In this document: one piece after another, positions 1 through 7,283 of the stretch
Layout of the letters: every line of letters begins with the position of its first letter
Numbering within the stretch: position 1 is the first letter of the stretch
NCBI GenBank assembly: GCA_021780935.1
Contig: JAJXXT010000029.1
Span: 1-12,752 of the forward strand
Length of the DNA stretch: 12,752 nucleotides
DNA from: Pseudomonadota bacterium
Lineage (GTDB): Bacteria > Pseudomonadota > Alphaproteobacteria > Acetobacterales > Acetobacteraceae
Direction: 5' to 3'
Program-made: the position numbers and the translations under genes
The notes under the pieces: model-generated
The model's input: only the letters and a program-made list of their open reading frames with translations
What the model was told of the DNA's origin: nothing
Database searches by the model: none

Positions 1-864
1 GGCGAGCGTCTCCATCACCGCGAAGGCGTCGCCCCGGACGCTGCTCACGCCGGCGAGCCCGTTGGCCGACGCCGCCGCCTGCGCCTGGGCGAGCGCCGCC
101 GCGCTGGCATCGACGAGCTGCACCGAGGCGGCGCCGGCGGCGGCAGAGCGCAGGCCGAAGGCGCCGGTGTGGCAGAACACGTCGAGCACGCTCGCCCCGG
201 GCGCGAGCCGGGCGACGAGGTCGCGGTTCGGCCGCTGGTCGAAGAACCAGCCGGTCTTCTGGCCGCCGAGCGGGTCGACCGGGAAGATCAATCCGCCCTC
301 CTCGACACGGGTGGCCGCGCTCTCGCCGTGCAGCAACTGGATGCTGTCGGCGAGCCCTTCGAGGTGGCGGACCGGAGCATCCCCGCGCGCCACCACCGCG
401 CGCGGCGCCAGCGTCTCGCGCAGGGCGGCGAGGATCTCCGGCAGCAGCCGGTCCATGCCGGCGGCGTTGGGCTGGACGACGAGAACGTCGTCGTAGCGGT
501 CGATGACGAGGCCGGGCAGGCCGTCCGCCTCGGCATGCACCAGGCGATGGAAGCGGTTGCCGAGGAGGCGCGCGCGCAGGAAGGCGGCGGCGCGCATGCG
601 GCGGGTGAACCAGGCGGCGTCGATCACCGCCTCGGGATCGCGGTCCAGCCGGCGGGCGGCGATCAGGCTGTGGGGGTTGAAGAAGAACGTGCCGGCCTGC
701 CAGCCGTCGGCCGCCTGCAGCCGCACCAAGCCGCCGACCGGCCACTCCCGATGCTCCGGGTGGAGCGCCAGCTCGTTGCTGAAGGCCCAGGGATGGCCCG
801 ATTTCAGGCGGCGCTCATGCCCCGGCTTGAGGTGCAGGGTCGGGCGCGGGGCCGCGCCGCTCAA
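1..864 (-). CDS. RlmI-like class I SAM-dependent rRNA (cytosine-C5) methyltransferase, C-terminus cut off by window edge
   Basis: Probable 23S rRNA methyltransferase of the RlmI/COG1092 family, acting on ribosomal RNA in the cytoplasm. 288 codons are open to the window edge; family members run to about 390-400 residues, so roughly the last quarter is missing. The N-terminal PUA-like part shows [20 protein letters not shown] (residues 12-31), a family hallmark. [11 protein letters not shown] lies at 114-123, [15 protein letters not shown] at 200-214, and SAM-binding motif [13 protein letters not shown], at 227-238, with an acidic residue at D253. The catalytic cysteine motif would be beyond the edge. 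The only nearby in-frame start is TTG at 864-862, which overlaps the hemA stop as TTGA and puts the PUA motif at the usual distance from the N-terminus. This arrangement suggests translational coupling to hemA. The family is clear; the exact target base (RlmI or a relative) is not determined. Confidence 0.85.
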   Translation of the reverse strand, partial: MSGAAPRPTLHLKPGHERRLKSGHPWAFSNELALHPEHREWPVGGLVRLQAADGWQAGTFFFNPHSLIAARRLDRDPEAVIDAAWFTRRMRAAAFLRARLLGNRFHRLVHAEADGLPGLVIDRYDDVLVVQPNAAGMDRLLPEILAALRETLAPRAVVARGDAPVRHLEGLADSIQLLHGESAATRVEEGGLIFPVDPLGGQKTGWFFDQRPNRDLVARLAPGASVLDVFCHTGAFGLRSAAAGAASVQLVDASAAALAQAQAAASANGLAGVSSVRGDAFAVMETLA

Positions 865-2072
865 GCCGCCCGCGCCACCGCAGGCCGCAGCACGGCGGCC
901 AGGGCGGCGACGAGATCGTCCATCATCGCATCGGTGTGGAACGGCCCGGGCGTCAGGCGCAGGCGCTCGCCGCCGCGCGGCACGGTCGGGTAGTTGATCG
1001 GCGTGGCATAGATGCTGAACTCGTCGAGCAGCCGCCGGCTGACGGCGCTGCACAGCGCCGCGTCCCCGACATGGACCGGGACGATGTGGCTGACCGAGGG
1101 CAGCCGCGCGATGCCGGCCTCGTCGAGACGGCGCTTCAGCGTCTCGGCGCGCTCGAACAGCTTGGCGCGGCGGGCATGGTCCGCGCGCACCTGGCGCACG
1201 CTGGCCAGCGCCGCGGCGGCGACCATCGGCGGCAGCGAGGTGGTGAAGATGAAGCCCGAGGCGGTGGAGCGGATGAAGTCGATGACATCCGCCGCGCCGG
1301 TGATGTAGCCGCCATGGGTGCCGAACGCCTTGGCCAGCGTGCCCTCGATGATGTCCACCCGCTGGGCGACCCCATCGCGCTCGGCGACGCCGCCGCCATT
1401 GGGCCCGTACATGCCGACGGCGTGGACCTCGTCGAGATAGGTCATGGCGCCGTAGCGCTCGGCGAGGTCGCAGATCGCGCCGATCGGGGCGATGTCGGCG
1501 TCCATGGAATAGACGCTCTCGAAGGCGACGAGCTTGGGCGCCGAGGCCGGCGCGGCGCGCAGCAGGCTTTCCAGATGGTCGAGATCGTTGTGGCGGAAAA
1601 TCACCCGCCTGGCCGGGCTGGCGCGCATGCCCGCGATCATCGAAGCGTGGTTCTTCTCGTCGGAGAACACATGCCAGTCCGGCAGCGAGCCGAGGATCGT
1701 GCCCAGGGCGGCGTGGTTGGAGACATAGCCGGAGGTGAACAGCAGCCCGGCCGCCTTGCCGTGCAGATCGGCGAGTTCGCTCTCCAGGGCGTCGTGCCAG
1801 GGGCTCGTGCCGCTGATATTGCGCGTGCCGCCGGCGCCGGCACCCATCTCCCGCGCCGCCACGCAGGCGGCCTCCACCACCGCCGCGGCGGCGCCCATGC
1901 CGAGATAATCGTTCGAGGACCAGACCACGATCTCGCGCTGCTCGCCGCCCTGCTCCAGCCTGTAGCGCGGAAACCGGTCCGCCTGCTTGAGCAGCGGCGT
2001 GAAGGTGCGGTAGCGGCCCTGGGCGCGGATCTCGTCGAGCGCGGCGCGGCAATGGAGCTGGAACGGGTGCAT
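861..2072 (-). CDS. hemA: 5-aminolevulinate synthase (ALAS)
   Basis: Condenses glycine and succinyl-CoA to 5-aminolevulinate, the first step of the C4 (Shemin) route to haem. It is a PLP enzyme of the alpha-oxoamine synthase family. The 403 residues match the roughly 400-residue alphaproteobacterial form. Visible landmarks are [10 protein letters not shown] (51-60), GGTRNISGT (81-89), [10 protein letters not shown] (214-223) with the cofactor-binding Asp214 and His217, and the PLP lysine K248 in EGTLAKAFG. The C-terminal [22 protein letters not shown] separates ALAS from KBL and BioF relatives. The loop after the lysine reads GTHGGY where GV(M/F)GGY is more usual, a small oddity. The start [22 protein letters not shown] aligns with known ALAS N-termini, but no good ribosome binding site precedes it. 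It is transcribed away from the atp operon and ends in an overlapping TTGA with the methyltransferase gene. Haem made here would serve cytochromes such as XoxG. Confidence 0.96.
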   Translation of the reverse strand: MHPFQLHCRAALDEIRAQGRYRTFTPLLKQADRFPRYRLEQGGEQREIVVWSSNDYLGMGAAAAVVEAACVAAREMGAGAGGTRNISGTSPWHDALESELADLHGKAAGLLFTSGYVSNHAALGTILGSLPDWHVFSDEKNHASMIAGMRASPARRVIFRHNDLDHLESLLRAAPASAPKLVAFESVYSMDADIAPIGAICDLAERYGAMTYLDEVHAVGMYGPNGGGVAERDGVAQRVDIIEGTLAKAFGTHGGYITGAADVIDFIRSTASGFIFTTSLPPMVAAAALASVRQVRADHARRAKLFERAETLKRRLDEAGIARLPSVSHIVPVHVGDAALCSAVSRRLLDEFSIYATPINYPTVPRGGERLRLTPGPFHTDAMMDDLVAALAAVLRPAVARAA

Positions 2073-2173
2073 GGGCAGCTCTGGTTTCTGGCCTTGAACG
2101 GCCGGGGCAACGGAACCCGCGAGGCGGCGGCAGGGTGGGACAGCTCTACAGGCTCCGCCCGCCCGCTCAATCC

Positions 2174-2202
2174 GTTATTTCCCGTATCGCGCGGCGCCGC
2201 AA
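2174..2202 (-). promoter_or_regulatory. Candidate hemA promoter
   Basis: On the minus strand TTGCGG (2202-2197) is followed after 17 bases by AATAAC (2179-2174), each matching four of six sigma-70 consensus bases. It lies about 100 bases upstream of the hemA start. Both boxes are weak and found by eye, so this is only a candidate. Confidence 0.2.
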
Positions 2203-2249
2203 GAGCGATCGGTGCGGCAGGGGCACCGGCCCCTCGGCTTGAGCCTTAC

Positions 2250-2278
2250 TTGACACTGTTCCGGCCCGTCGCTAGCAA
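2250..2278 (+). promoter_or_regulatory. Candidate sigma-70 promoter of the atp F0 operon
   Basis: A perfect -35 box TTGACA (2250-2255) is followed by a 17-base spacer and TAGCAA (2273-2278), a weak -10. Transcription would begin near 2285, about 35 bases ahead of atpI. A 6-bp hairpin, AGGGGC/GCCCCT with a 4-base loop (2219-2234), sits just upstream. No other well-formed plus-strand promoter was seen between hemA and atpI. Confidence 0.5.
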
Positions 2279-2305
2279 GCGCCTGCCTTTCGGCAAGGCG
2301 ACTTG
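2276..2305 (+). promoter_or_regulatory. Interrupted inverted repeat between the atp -10 box and atpI
   Basis: The two arms, CAAGCGCCTGCC and GGCAAGGCGACTTG, pair almost fully (CAAG/CTTG, CGCC/GGCG, TGCC/GGCA) with two single-base bulges around a short loop. The element starts inside the proposed -10 box and ends 13 bases before the atpI ATG. It could be an operator or a leader hairpin near the ribosome site. The pairing is seen directly; the function is inference. Confidence 0.35.
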
Positions 2306-2318
2306 CTGAGTGTGGACA

Positions 2319-2654
2319 ATGAGCGAAGAGCAGGGCGGTGCCGGTGGCTCCTTCGAGGAGCGGCTGGACGCGGCCCGCGACAGACACGGGCTGGACCGCG
2401 CGGCTTCGGCCGAGCGCGGGGCCGGCGAACCTCCGGAGGGTGCGAACCCGATGGCGGTGGGTCTGCGGGTTGGGGTGGAGCTGGTTTCGGCCCTGGTGGT
2501 GGCGCTGGCCATCGGCTACGGGCTCGATCGCTGGCTGCATACCCGGCCGCTGTTTCTCATCCTGTTCGTCATGCTGGGGGGCGCGGCCGGAGTGCTGAAT
2601 GTGTGGCGCCTGTTCGCGCCACGCGGCGGCGGTTCCAGTCGCGGGACGGGTTGA
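2319..2654 (+). CDS. atpI: ATP synthase assembly protein AtpI
   Basis: Small inner-membrane protein of the AtpI / ATPase gene 1 family, thought to help assemble the c-ring of F0 and often linked to ion supply. From the ATG at 2319 it has 111 residues. A charged, poorly structured N-terminus (about 1-42) precedes two membrane segments (about 46-68 and 76-95). The family signature is present: GYGLDRWLHTRPLFL followed by G..AGVLNVWR. A GTG nine bases upstream would add three residues (MWT), but the ATG is preferred. Neither start has a convincing ribosome binding site. It is the first gene of the F0 cluster, 47 bases ahead of atpB, as is usual in alphaproteobacteria. Confidence 0.9.
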   Translation: MSEEQGGAGGSFEERLDAARDRHGLDRAASAERGAGEPPEGANPMAVGLRVGVELVSALVVALAIGYGLDRWLHTRPLFLILFVMLGGAAGVLNVWRLFAPRGGGSSRGTG

Positions 2655-2701
2655 CGGGCGGCCGGCCAGATTCCTGCCCGGCACAGCGGGAGACAGCGAC
2701 G

Positions 2702-3460
2702 GTGGCGGCCGAAAAATCGACGATCGACGCACTCGGGCAGTTCCACCTCGACACTGGGCTCGGCGCCATCGGCCGCTCGGTGAACTTTGCCAATTCGAAC
2801 ATCATGATGGTGGTGGCCGCGGCGCTGGTGCTGCTGGCGCTGCATTACGGCATGCGCCGCCGCGCGGTGGTGCCGGGGCGGCTGCAGGCGCTGGCCGAGA
2901 TCGGCTACCAGTTCATCCACGACATGTGCGTCGAGCAGATCGGCGAGGAAGGCAAGCGCTTCTTCCCGTTCGTGTTCGCGCTCTTCTTCTTCATCCTGAT
3001 CGGCAACCTGATCGGGCTGTTCCCCTATTTCTTCACCTTCACCAGCCACATCGCGGTCACCGCCGCGCTGGCGGTGCTGGTGATCGTGCTGGTGACCGCG
3101 GTCGCGCTGCGCATCCACGGTCTGCACTTCTTCAGCTATTTCTGGCCCGAGGGCGCGCCGGTGGTGCTGGCGCCGCTGATCGTGCCGATCGAGATCATTT
3201 CCTACATCTCCCGGCCGGTTTCCCTCTCCATCCGACTTTTCGCCAACATGACCGCCGGGCACGTGATGTTCGAGGTGTTCGCGACCTTCATGCTGATGCT
3301 GGTCGGCGCCCTCGGCGCCTTCGGCTACGTGCTCGCTCTCGGGCCGCTGGTCATCAATGTCGCGCTGATGGGCTTCGAAGTGCTGGTGGCCTTCCTGCAG
3401 GCCTATGTCTTCGCGGTGCTCACCTGCATCTATCTGCACGACGCGGTGCATCTGCACTGA
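2702..3460 (+). CDS. atpB: ATP synthase F0 subunit a
   Basis: Forms the proton half-channels of F0 against the c-ring in the inner membrane. The GTG start at 2702 is chosen because GGGAGA lies 8 bases upstream and it gives a 252-residue product beginning MAAEKSTIDALGQF, close to usual alphaproteobacterial subunit a; an upstream extension of this frame runs through atpI and is not real. The essential arginine is R178 in SLSIRLFANM (E. coli aR210). The position of E. coli aE219 is H187 and that of aH245 is E226 (in GFEVLVAFLQAY), so the Glu/His pair is swapped, a known natural arrangement. Several membrane helices follow a short N-terminal tail. It is the second gene of atpI-B-E-F'-F. Confidence 0.97.
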   Translation: MAAEKSTIDALGQFHLDTGLGAIGRSVNFANSNIMMVVAAALVLLALHYGMRRRAVVPGRLQALAEIGYQFIHDMCVEQIGEEGKRFFPFVFALFFFILIGNLIGLFPYFFTFTSHIAVTAALAVLVIVLVTAVALRIHGLHFFSYFWPEGAPVVLAPLIVPIEIISYISRPVSLSIRLFANMTAGHVMFEVFATFMLMLVGALGAFGYVLALGPLVINVALMGFEVLVAFLQAYVFAVLTCIYLHDAVHLH

Positions 3461-3532
3461 CGTCCCACCCCTCGCCCGGCGCGCGTTCGCCTGCCGGATC
3501 GGCTCATCCCTACCCGACGAAAGGAACAGGAC

Positions 3533-3757
3533 ATGGACTTGGCTTCCGCGAAGATGATCGGTGCCGGACTGGCGGTGATCGCGCTTGCCGGTGTCGGCGC
3601 CGGTATCGGTAATATCTTCTCCTCGCTGGTCACCAGCATCGCCCGCAACCCCTCGGCCCGCAACCAGGTCTTCGGCCTCGCCATTCTGGGCTTCGCGCTG
3701 ACCGAAGCGGTGGCGCTGTTCGCGCTGATGATGGCGTTCCTGATCCTCTTCACCTGA
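3533..3757 (+). CDS. atpE: ATP synthase F0 subunit c
   Basis: 74-residue double-membrane-span hairpin that forms the rotating c-ring. Helix 1 carries the glycine stretch GVGAGIGN (20-27), the polar loop is ARNPSARNQ (37-45), and helix 2 has the ion-carrying Glu58 in [11 protein letters not shown]. The position of the glutamine used by sodium-binding c subunits is Asn27, and Ala rather than Ser follows Glu58, so proton rather than sodium coupling is expected (inference from the motif). The ribosome site AAAGGAAC precedes the ATG at a good distance. The 72 bases after atpB hold no clear promoter or terminator. Confidence 0.97.
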   Translation: MDLASAKMIGAGLAVIALAGVGAGIGNIFSSLVTSIARNPSARNQVFGLAILGFALTEAVALFALMMAFLILFT

Positions 3758-3791
3758 TCCGGAACGTTCCCTGGCCGGACGGAGTGCGCCC

Positions 3792-4385
3792 ATGACGCGC
3801 CTGATGCGTGCTGGACTTGCCGCCCTGATGCTCGCCCCCGCGCTGATTCTGGCCCCGGCGCTCGCCTGGGCCGGCGAGGGCGAGGGCATGCCCCAGCTCA
3901 ATTTCGCCAACCCCCTGACCGGCAGCCAGGTCGTCTGGCTGGCGATCATTTTCGCCATCTTCTACGTTCTGCTCTCGCGCGTGTCGCTGCCGCAGGTGGC
4001 GCAGGTGCTCGAGCAGCGCAGCGCCGCCATCGCCGGCGATCTCGAAGCGGCGCGCGGGGCGAAGGAGCAGGCGGACCTCGCCGTTCAGGAACTGAACCTG
4101 GCCACGCGCAAGGCCCATGCCGACGCGCAGGCCGCGATCGCCGGCGCGGTCGCCGAGGCGAAGGCTGAGGCGGCGCGGCACGCGGTGGAGCTCAACCAGA
4201 AGCTGGAAGCCCAGCTCGCCGCCGCGGAGCAGCAGATCACCGCCGCCCGAAGCACGGCGATGGCGGCGCTGCGCGACGTGGCAACGGAGACGGCATCGGC
4301 GATGGTCCAGCGCCTGGCGTCGGTGGCGGCGCCGCGCGAGACGGTCGACCGCGCGGTCGGCGCGGTTCTCGCCGGCCGCGGCTGA
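3792..4385 (+). CDS. atpF': ATP synthase F0 subunit b' (second b-type stalk subunit)
   Basis: One of two different b-type subunits that pair as the peripheral stalk in alphaproteobacteria; b' is also named AtpG or AtpF2. The 197 residues start with a hydrophobic stretch resembling a signal peptide (about 5-27, ending ALAWA), then MPQLNFANPL and a true membrane anchor (about 45-62, QVVWLAIIFAIFYVLLSR). A long Ala/Glu/Lys-rich coiled coil follows (about 68-180). The signal-like N-terminus before the anchor marks b' rather than b and is common in Acetobacteraceae-like genomes (recalled, not checked). The ATG at 3792 has GGAG 7 bases upstream. A 10-bp perfect palindrome, GGAACGTTCC (3761-3770), lies in the 34-base gap after atpE. 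Confidence 0.93.
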   Translation: MTRLMRAGLAALMLAPALILAPALAWAGEGEGMPQLNFANPLTGSQVVWLAIIFAIFYVLLSRVSLPQVAQVLEQRSAAIAGDLEAARGAKEQADLAVQELNLATRKAHADAQAAIAGAVAEAKAEAARHAVELNQKLEAQLAAAEQQITAARSTAMAALRDVATETASAMVQRLASVAAPRETVDRAVGAVLAGRG

Positions 4386-4398
4386 GGGAGAGGCGAAG

Positions 4399-4914
4399 AT
4401 GGTTCATGAATCGCTGATCGGCTACCAGCTGATGAAGCCGGTCTTCTGGGTGGCGGTCGCCTTCGTCCTGTTCTTCCTGATCTTCGGCGGCCGGCTGTGG
4501 CGCGCGCTGACGGCGATGCTCGACAGCCGCGCCGAGACCATCCGGCGCGAGCTCGAGGAAGCCTCCCGCCTGCGCCGCGAGGCGGAAGCGATGCGGCGGG
4601 ACGCGGAGACGCAGCGGGAAGCGGCGCTCGCCGAGGCCAGCCGGCTGCTCGCCGCGGCCAAGCAGGAAGCCGCCCGCGCCGCGGCGGAAGCGCTGGCGGA
4701 AGCGGAGGCCGCCTCGAAGCGTCGCGAGGCGATGGCGATGGACCGCATCGCCGCGGCGGAGAAGGCCGCCGTCAACGAGGTGCGCCAGGCGGCGGCTGAA
4801 ATCGCGACCCAGGCTGCGCGCGTGGTGATCGCGGAGACCGTGACGGTGGAGGCCGATGCCACGCTGATCGATCACGGTATCGACATGCTTCCCGCCGCCC
4901 TGCGCGCGGCCTGA
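4399..4914 (+). CDS. atpF: ATP synthase F0 subunit b
   Basis: Peripheral stalk subunit b, 171 residues from the ATG at 4399, which follows the b' stop by 13 bases and has GGGAGAGG as ribosome site. A short periplasmic tail (MVHESLIGYQLMKP) leads into one membrane span (about 15-33, VFWVAVAFVLFFLIFGG). A long charged coiled coil follows, rich in Ala, Glu and Arg, and the C-terminus IDHGIDMLPAALRAA is typical of alphaproteobacterial b. The frame is open further upstream, but the part before 4399 overlaps b' and has no family resemblance. It closes the canonical F0 gene set; the F1 genes are not in this window, as expected where F0 and F1 are split. Confidence 0.95.
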   Translation: MVHESLIGYQLMKPVFWVAVAFVLFFLIFGGRLWRALTAMLDSRAETIRRELEEASRLRREAEAMRRDAETQREAALAEASRLLAAAKQEAARAAAEALAEAEAASKRREAMAMDRIAAAEKAAVNEVRQAAAEIATQAARVVIAETVTVEADATLIDHGIDMLPAALRAA

Positions 4915-4981
4915 GGAAAGCGGCGCCTTCCCTCGTCCATCGGGCGGGGGCAGGGCGGCGCGCGGCGGGGCGGCGCCACAG

Positions 4982-5485
4982 GTGGAGCGCACTCTCGAAC
5001 AGATCCTGTTCGCCAGCCGCTGGCTGCTGGCCCCGCTCTATTTCGGCCTGAGCCTCGTCCTGCTGCTCCTGGCCGCTCTGTTCTTCCGTGAGCTCGTCCA
5101 TCTCGCTCTCGCCGCGACCACGCTGCGGGAGGTGGACGTCATCCTCGCCGCCCTGACCCTCATCGACCTGGCGCTGATCGGCGGGCTCGTGGTGATGGTG
5201 ATGCTGAGCGGCTACGAGAACTTCATCTCGAAGCTGGACCAGGCCGCCGCGGGTGAGCGCATCGCCTGGCTCGGCAAGCTGGATACCGGCACGCTCAAAC
5301 TCAAGGTCGCCGCCTCGATCGTCGCCATCTCCTCGATCCAGCTGCTCAAGGGCTTCATGGAGGTGAACGCGCTGCCGGACGACAAATTGCTGTGGATGGT
5401 GGTGATGCACCTCACCTTCGTCGTCTCGGCGCTGATGCTCGCGGTGATGGAGCGCCTGATGGCCGGGACCGGCAAAGCCCGATAG
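4982..5485 (+). CDS. YqhA / UPF0114 family inner-membrane protein
   Basis: 167-residue membrane protein closely following the E. coli YqhA pattern: N-terminal MERTLEQILFASRWLLAP, then YFGLSL, GGLVVMVMLSGYENFISKLD (about 80-99), WLGKLDTGTLKLKVAASIVAISSIQLLKGFM, and MHLTFVVSALMLAVMERL at the end. About four membrane helices are visible. The family's function is unknown. The GTG at 4982 reproduces the conserved MER start. The gene lies 67 bases downstream of atpF on the same strand. That gap is very GC-rich, contains GGGCGGCGC twice (4953-4961, 4968-4976), and shows no convincing terminator, so cotranscription with the F0 operon is possible. It converges with the minus-strand gene ending at 5510. 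Confidence 0.92.
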   Translation: MERTLEQILFASRWLLAPLYFGLSLVLLLLAALFFRELVHLALAATTLREVDVILAALTLIDLALIGGLVVMVMLSGYENFISKLDQAAAGERIAWLGKLDTGTLKLKVAASIVAISSIQLLKGFMEVNALPDDKLLWMVVMHLTFVVSALMLAVMERLMAGTGKAR

Positions 5486-5509
5486 GCCCGTTCGCGCCTT
5501 CAACCAGCG

Positions 5510-5869
5510 CTACTTGCAGCGCAGATCGACCTCGGCCTCGGCCTGGTGCAACTTGTCCAGCTCTTCCTTCGCGATCGGCGAATCGCGGAACATGCCGCCG
5601 CGCTCGCCGAGCCCGCCCTGCTGCAGGCTCAGCAGCGTCGCGGCCTTGTCGTAGTCGTCGTATGGCAGCATGTCCGCGATCGTGTCGATGCCGCAGGCGC
5701 ATTTCTGCAGATAGAGCCGGTTGAAGCCGTTGCCGGCGAGGCAGCCGATGACATAGTCCGCGCGCGCGGCGGTGGGATAATCATATTTCGGGTGGTGCTG
5801 CTCGTCCGCCCACGCCGCGGTGATCGCGGCCAGGGCGAGCGGAAGCGCCAGGCCCCAAGGCGTTCTCAA
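5510..5869 (-). CDS. Small exported four-cysteine protein of unknown function, coupled to frmA
   Basis: 119 residues. The N-terminus MRTPWGLALPLALAAITAAWA is a convincing Sec signal peptide with likely cleavage after A21, leaving a mature protein of about 98 residues in the periplasm. Cysteines lie at 43, 57, 59 and 118; the central C-A-C pair and the terminal C would suit disulfides or metal binding, but neither is shown. The rest is charged and probably helical (about 66-118). The start is TTG at 5869-5867, overlapping the frmA stop as TTGA; it places the signal peptide exactly at the N-terminus, which supports it. I do not recognise a named family. Position suggests a periplasmic role in alcohol or formaldehyde metabolism, or in MDH maturation (inference). 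Homologues near other PQQ dehydrogenase genes are only vaguely recalled. Confidence 0.75.
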   Translation of the reverse strand: MRTPWGLALPLALAAITAAWADEQHHPKYDYPTAARADYVIGCLAGNGFNRLYLQKCACGIDTIADMLPYDDYDKAATLLSLQQGGLGERGGMFRDSPIAKEELDKLHQAEAEVDLRCK

Positions 5870-6975
5870 TAGATCACCACGCTGCGAATCGATTCGCCGC
5901 GTTCCATCAGGGTGAACGCGTCATTGATGCGGTCGAGCGGCATGGTGTGGGTGATGAGATCGTCGATGTTGATCTTCTTGTCCATGTACCAGTCGACGAT
6001 CTTCGGCACGTCGGTGCGGCCGCGCGCGCCGCCGAAGGCGGTGCCGATCCAGCGCCGGCCGGTGACGAGCTGGAACGGGCGGGTGGCGATCTCCTGGCCG
6101 GCACCGGCGACACCGATGATGGTGGAGACGCCCCAGCCGCGGTGGGCGCACTCGAGTGCCTGGCGCATCAGCTTGACGTTGCCGACACACTCGAAGCTGT
6201 AATCGGCCCCGCCGCCGGTCAGCTCGACGATGTGGCCGACGAGATCGCCCTTGACCTCGCTCGGATTGACGAAATGGGTCAAGCCGAACCGCCGCGCCAG
6301 CGCCTCGCGCCGCGGATTGAGATCGACCCCGACGATCATGTCCGCGCCGACCAGCTTGGCGCCCTGGATGACATTGAGCCCGATGCCGCCGAGCCCGAAC
6401 ACGACGACGCGGCTGCCCGCCTCGACCTTGGCGGTGAACAGCACCGCGCCGACGCCGGTGGTGACGCCGCAGCCGATATAGCAGACCTTGTCGAAGGGCG
6501 CGTCCGGGCGGATCTTGGCCAGCGCGATCTCCGGCAGCACGGTGTAGTTGGCGAAGGTCGAGCAGCCCATGTAGTGCGCGACCGGCTTGCCCTTGAACGA
6601 AAAGCGCGAGCTCCCGTCCGGCATCACGCCTTTGCCCTGGGTGGCGCGCAGCGTGATGCAGAGATTGGTCTTGCGGCTGAGGCAGTATTCGCACTGCCGG
6701 CATTCCGGCGTGTAGAGCGGAATGACGTGATCGCCGGGCTTGACGCTGGTCACACCCGGCCCGGTCTCGACGACGATTCCGGCGCCCTCATGGCCGAGGA
6801 TGGTGGGGAAAATCCCCTCCGGATCGGCCCCGGACAGGGTGAACTGGTCGGTATGGCAGATGCCGGTGGCCTTGATCTCGACCAGGACCTCGCCAGCCCG
6901 GGGGCCTTCGAGCTGCACGGTTTCGATGGAGAGAGGCTTGCCGGCCTCGAAGGCAACGGCGGCGCGCACGTCCAT
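5866..6975 (-). CDS. frmA: S-(hydroxymethyl)glutathione dehydrogenase (class III alcohol dehydrogenase, glutathione-dependent formaldehyde dehydrogenase)
   Basis: Cytoplasmic NAD-dependent zinc enzyme that oxidises S-hydroxymethylglutathione, the formaldehyde-glutathione adduct, to S-formylglutathione. The 369 residues match the family. Catalytic zinc ligands are C40 (GICHTD), H62 (GHEGAG) and C169 (YIGCGVTTG). The structural zinc uses C92, C95, C98 and C106. The NAD site is GLGGIG at 194-199 with D218. The class III segment ATQGKGVMPDGSSRFSFKG distinguishes it from ordinary alcohol dehydrogenases. The ATG at 6975 is preferred over one 24 bases upstream because GAGGAAG lies just before it. 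It is divergent from xoxF, so it would clear formaldehyde made by methanol oxidation. S-formylglutathione hydrolase and Gfa are not seen beside it. Equivalent names are adhC, flhA and adhI. Confidence 0.96.
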   Translation of the reverse strand: MDVRAAVAFEAGKPLSIETVQLEGPRAGEVLVEIKATGICHTDQFTLSGADPEGIFPTILGHEGAGIVVETGPGVTSVKPGDHVIPLYTPECRQCEYCLSRKTNLCITLRATQGKGVMPDGSSRFSFKGKPVAHYMGCSTFANYTVLPEIALAKIRPDAPFDKVCYIGCGVTTGVGAVLFTAKVEAGSRVVVFGLGGIGLNVIQGAKLVGADMIVGVDLNPRREALARRFGLTHFVNPSEVKGDLVGHIVELTGGGADYSFECVGNVKLMRQALECAHRGWGVSTIIGVAGAGQEIATRPFQLVTGRRWIGTAFGGARGRTDVPKIVDWYMDKKINIDDLITHTMPLDRINDAFTLMERGESIRSVVIY

Positions 6976-7156
6976 GGTCGCTTCCTCGTTCGCTTTCATT
7001 GGCGCATTCGCTGGCCCCGGCCGTGGCCGGGACCCGCCGGCCGATTCCTTCGCATGCCCGCAGCCGGGGCGCAAGACGGCGGGCGGGGCGCAGGAAAGCC
7101 CCGGCGAGCGGACCGAAATAATTGCGAGTTTGGCGCGAGGAGACTGGGCAGGCAAT

Positions 7157-7184
7157 CGAATATCTCGATCGGTCGATTTGTAAA
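7157..7184 (-). promoter_or_regulatory. Candidate frmA promoter
   Basis: On the minus strand TTTACA (7184-7179), 16 bases, then TATTCG (7162-7157). The spacer holds most of the AATCGA/TCGATT inverted repeat (7154-7178). It would give an frmA leader of about 175 bases. The boxes are partial matches, so confidence is low. Confidence 0.22.
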
Positions 7185-7214
7185 TGCATCATCTTGCGAG
7201 CGAGCGGAACGGTC

Positions 7215-7244
7215 CTTGCAATCGAGGATGGAGCGTGAATATGC
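7215..7244 (+). promoter_or_regulatory. Candidate xoxF promoter
   Basis: TTGCAA (7215-7220), 18 bases, then TATGCT (7239-7244). Each box matches four of six sigma-70 consensus bases. Transcription would start near 7251, leaving a leader of about 96 bases that contains the 19-bp tandem repeat. If the true start lies further down, the repeat would be upstream of or within the promoter instead. Confidence 0.3.
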
Positions 7245-7283
7245 TATGCGATCGGCGCGGGGCTGACCGCTTCCGCTGTCGTT

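Noticed and set aside
936..2309. Open frame of 457 codons on the plus strand opposite hemA
   Set aside because: Antisense shadow of a certain ALAS gene; composition is Arg/Gly/Ala/Asp-rich without motifs.
3761..3770. GGAACGTTCC palindrome as an operator
   Set aside because: It lies inside an operon between atpE and b' with no promoter nearby; it is short and may be chance.
2516..3958. Open frame of 480 codons on the minus strand opposite atpI-atpB-atpE
   Set aside because: It is His/Asp/Glu/Arg-rich low-complexity translation antisense to recognised F0 genes, with no family motif.
4915..4981. Terminator between atpF and the YqhA gene
   Set aside because: The gap is very GC-rich with repeated GGCG words, but no defined stem followed by a T-run could be drawn.
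5947..7266. Open frame of 439 codons on the plus strand opposite frmA and across the divergent region
   Set aside because: Antisense to a certain class III alcohol dehydrogenase; no start signal or domain.
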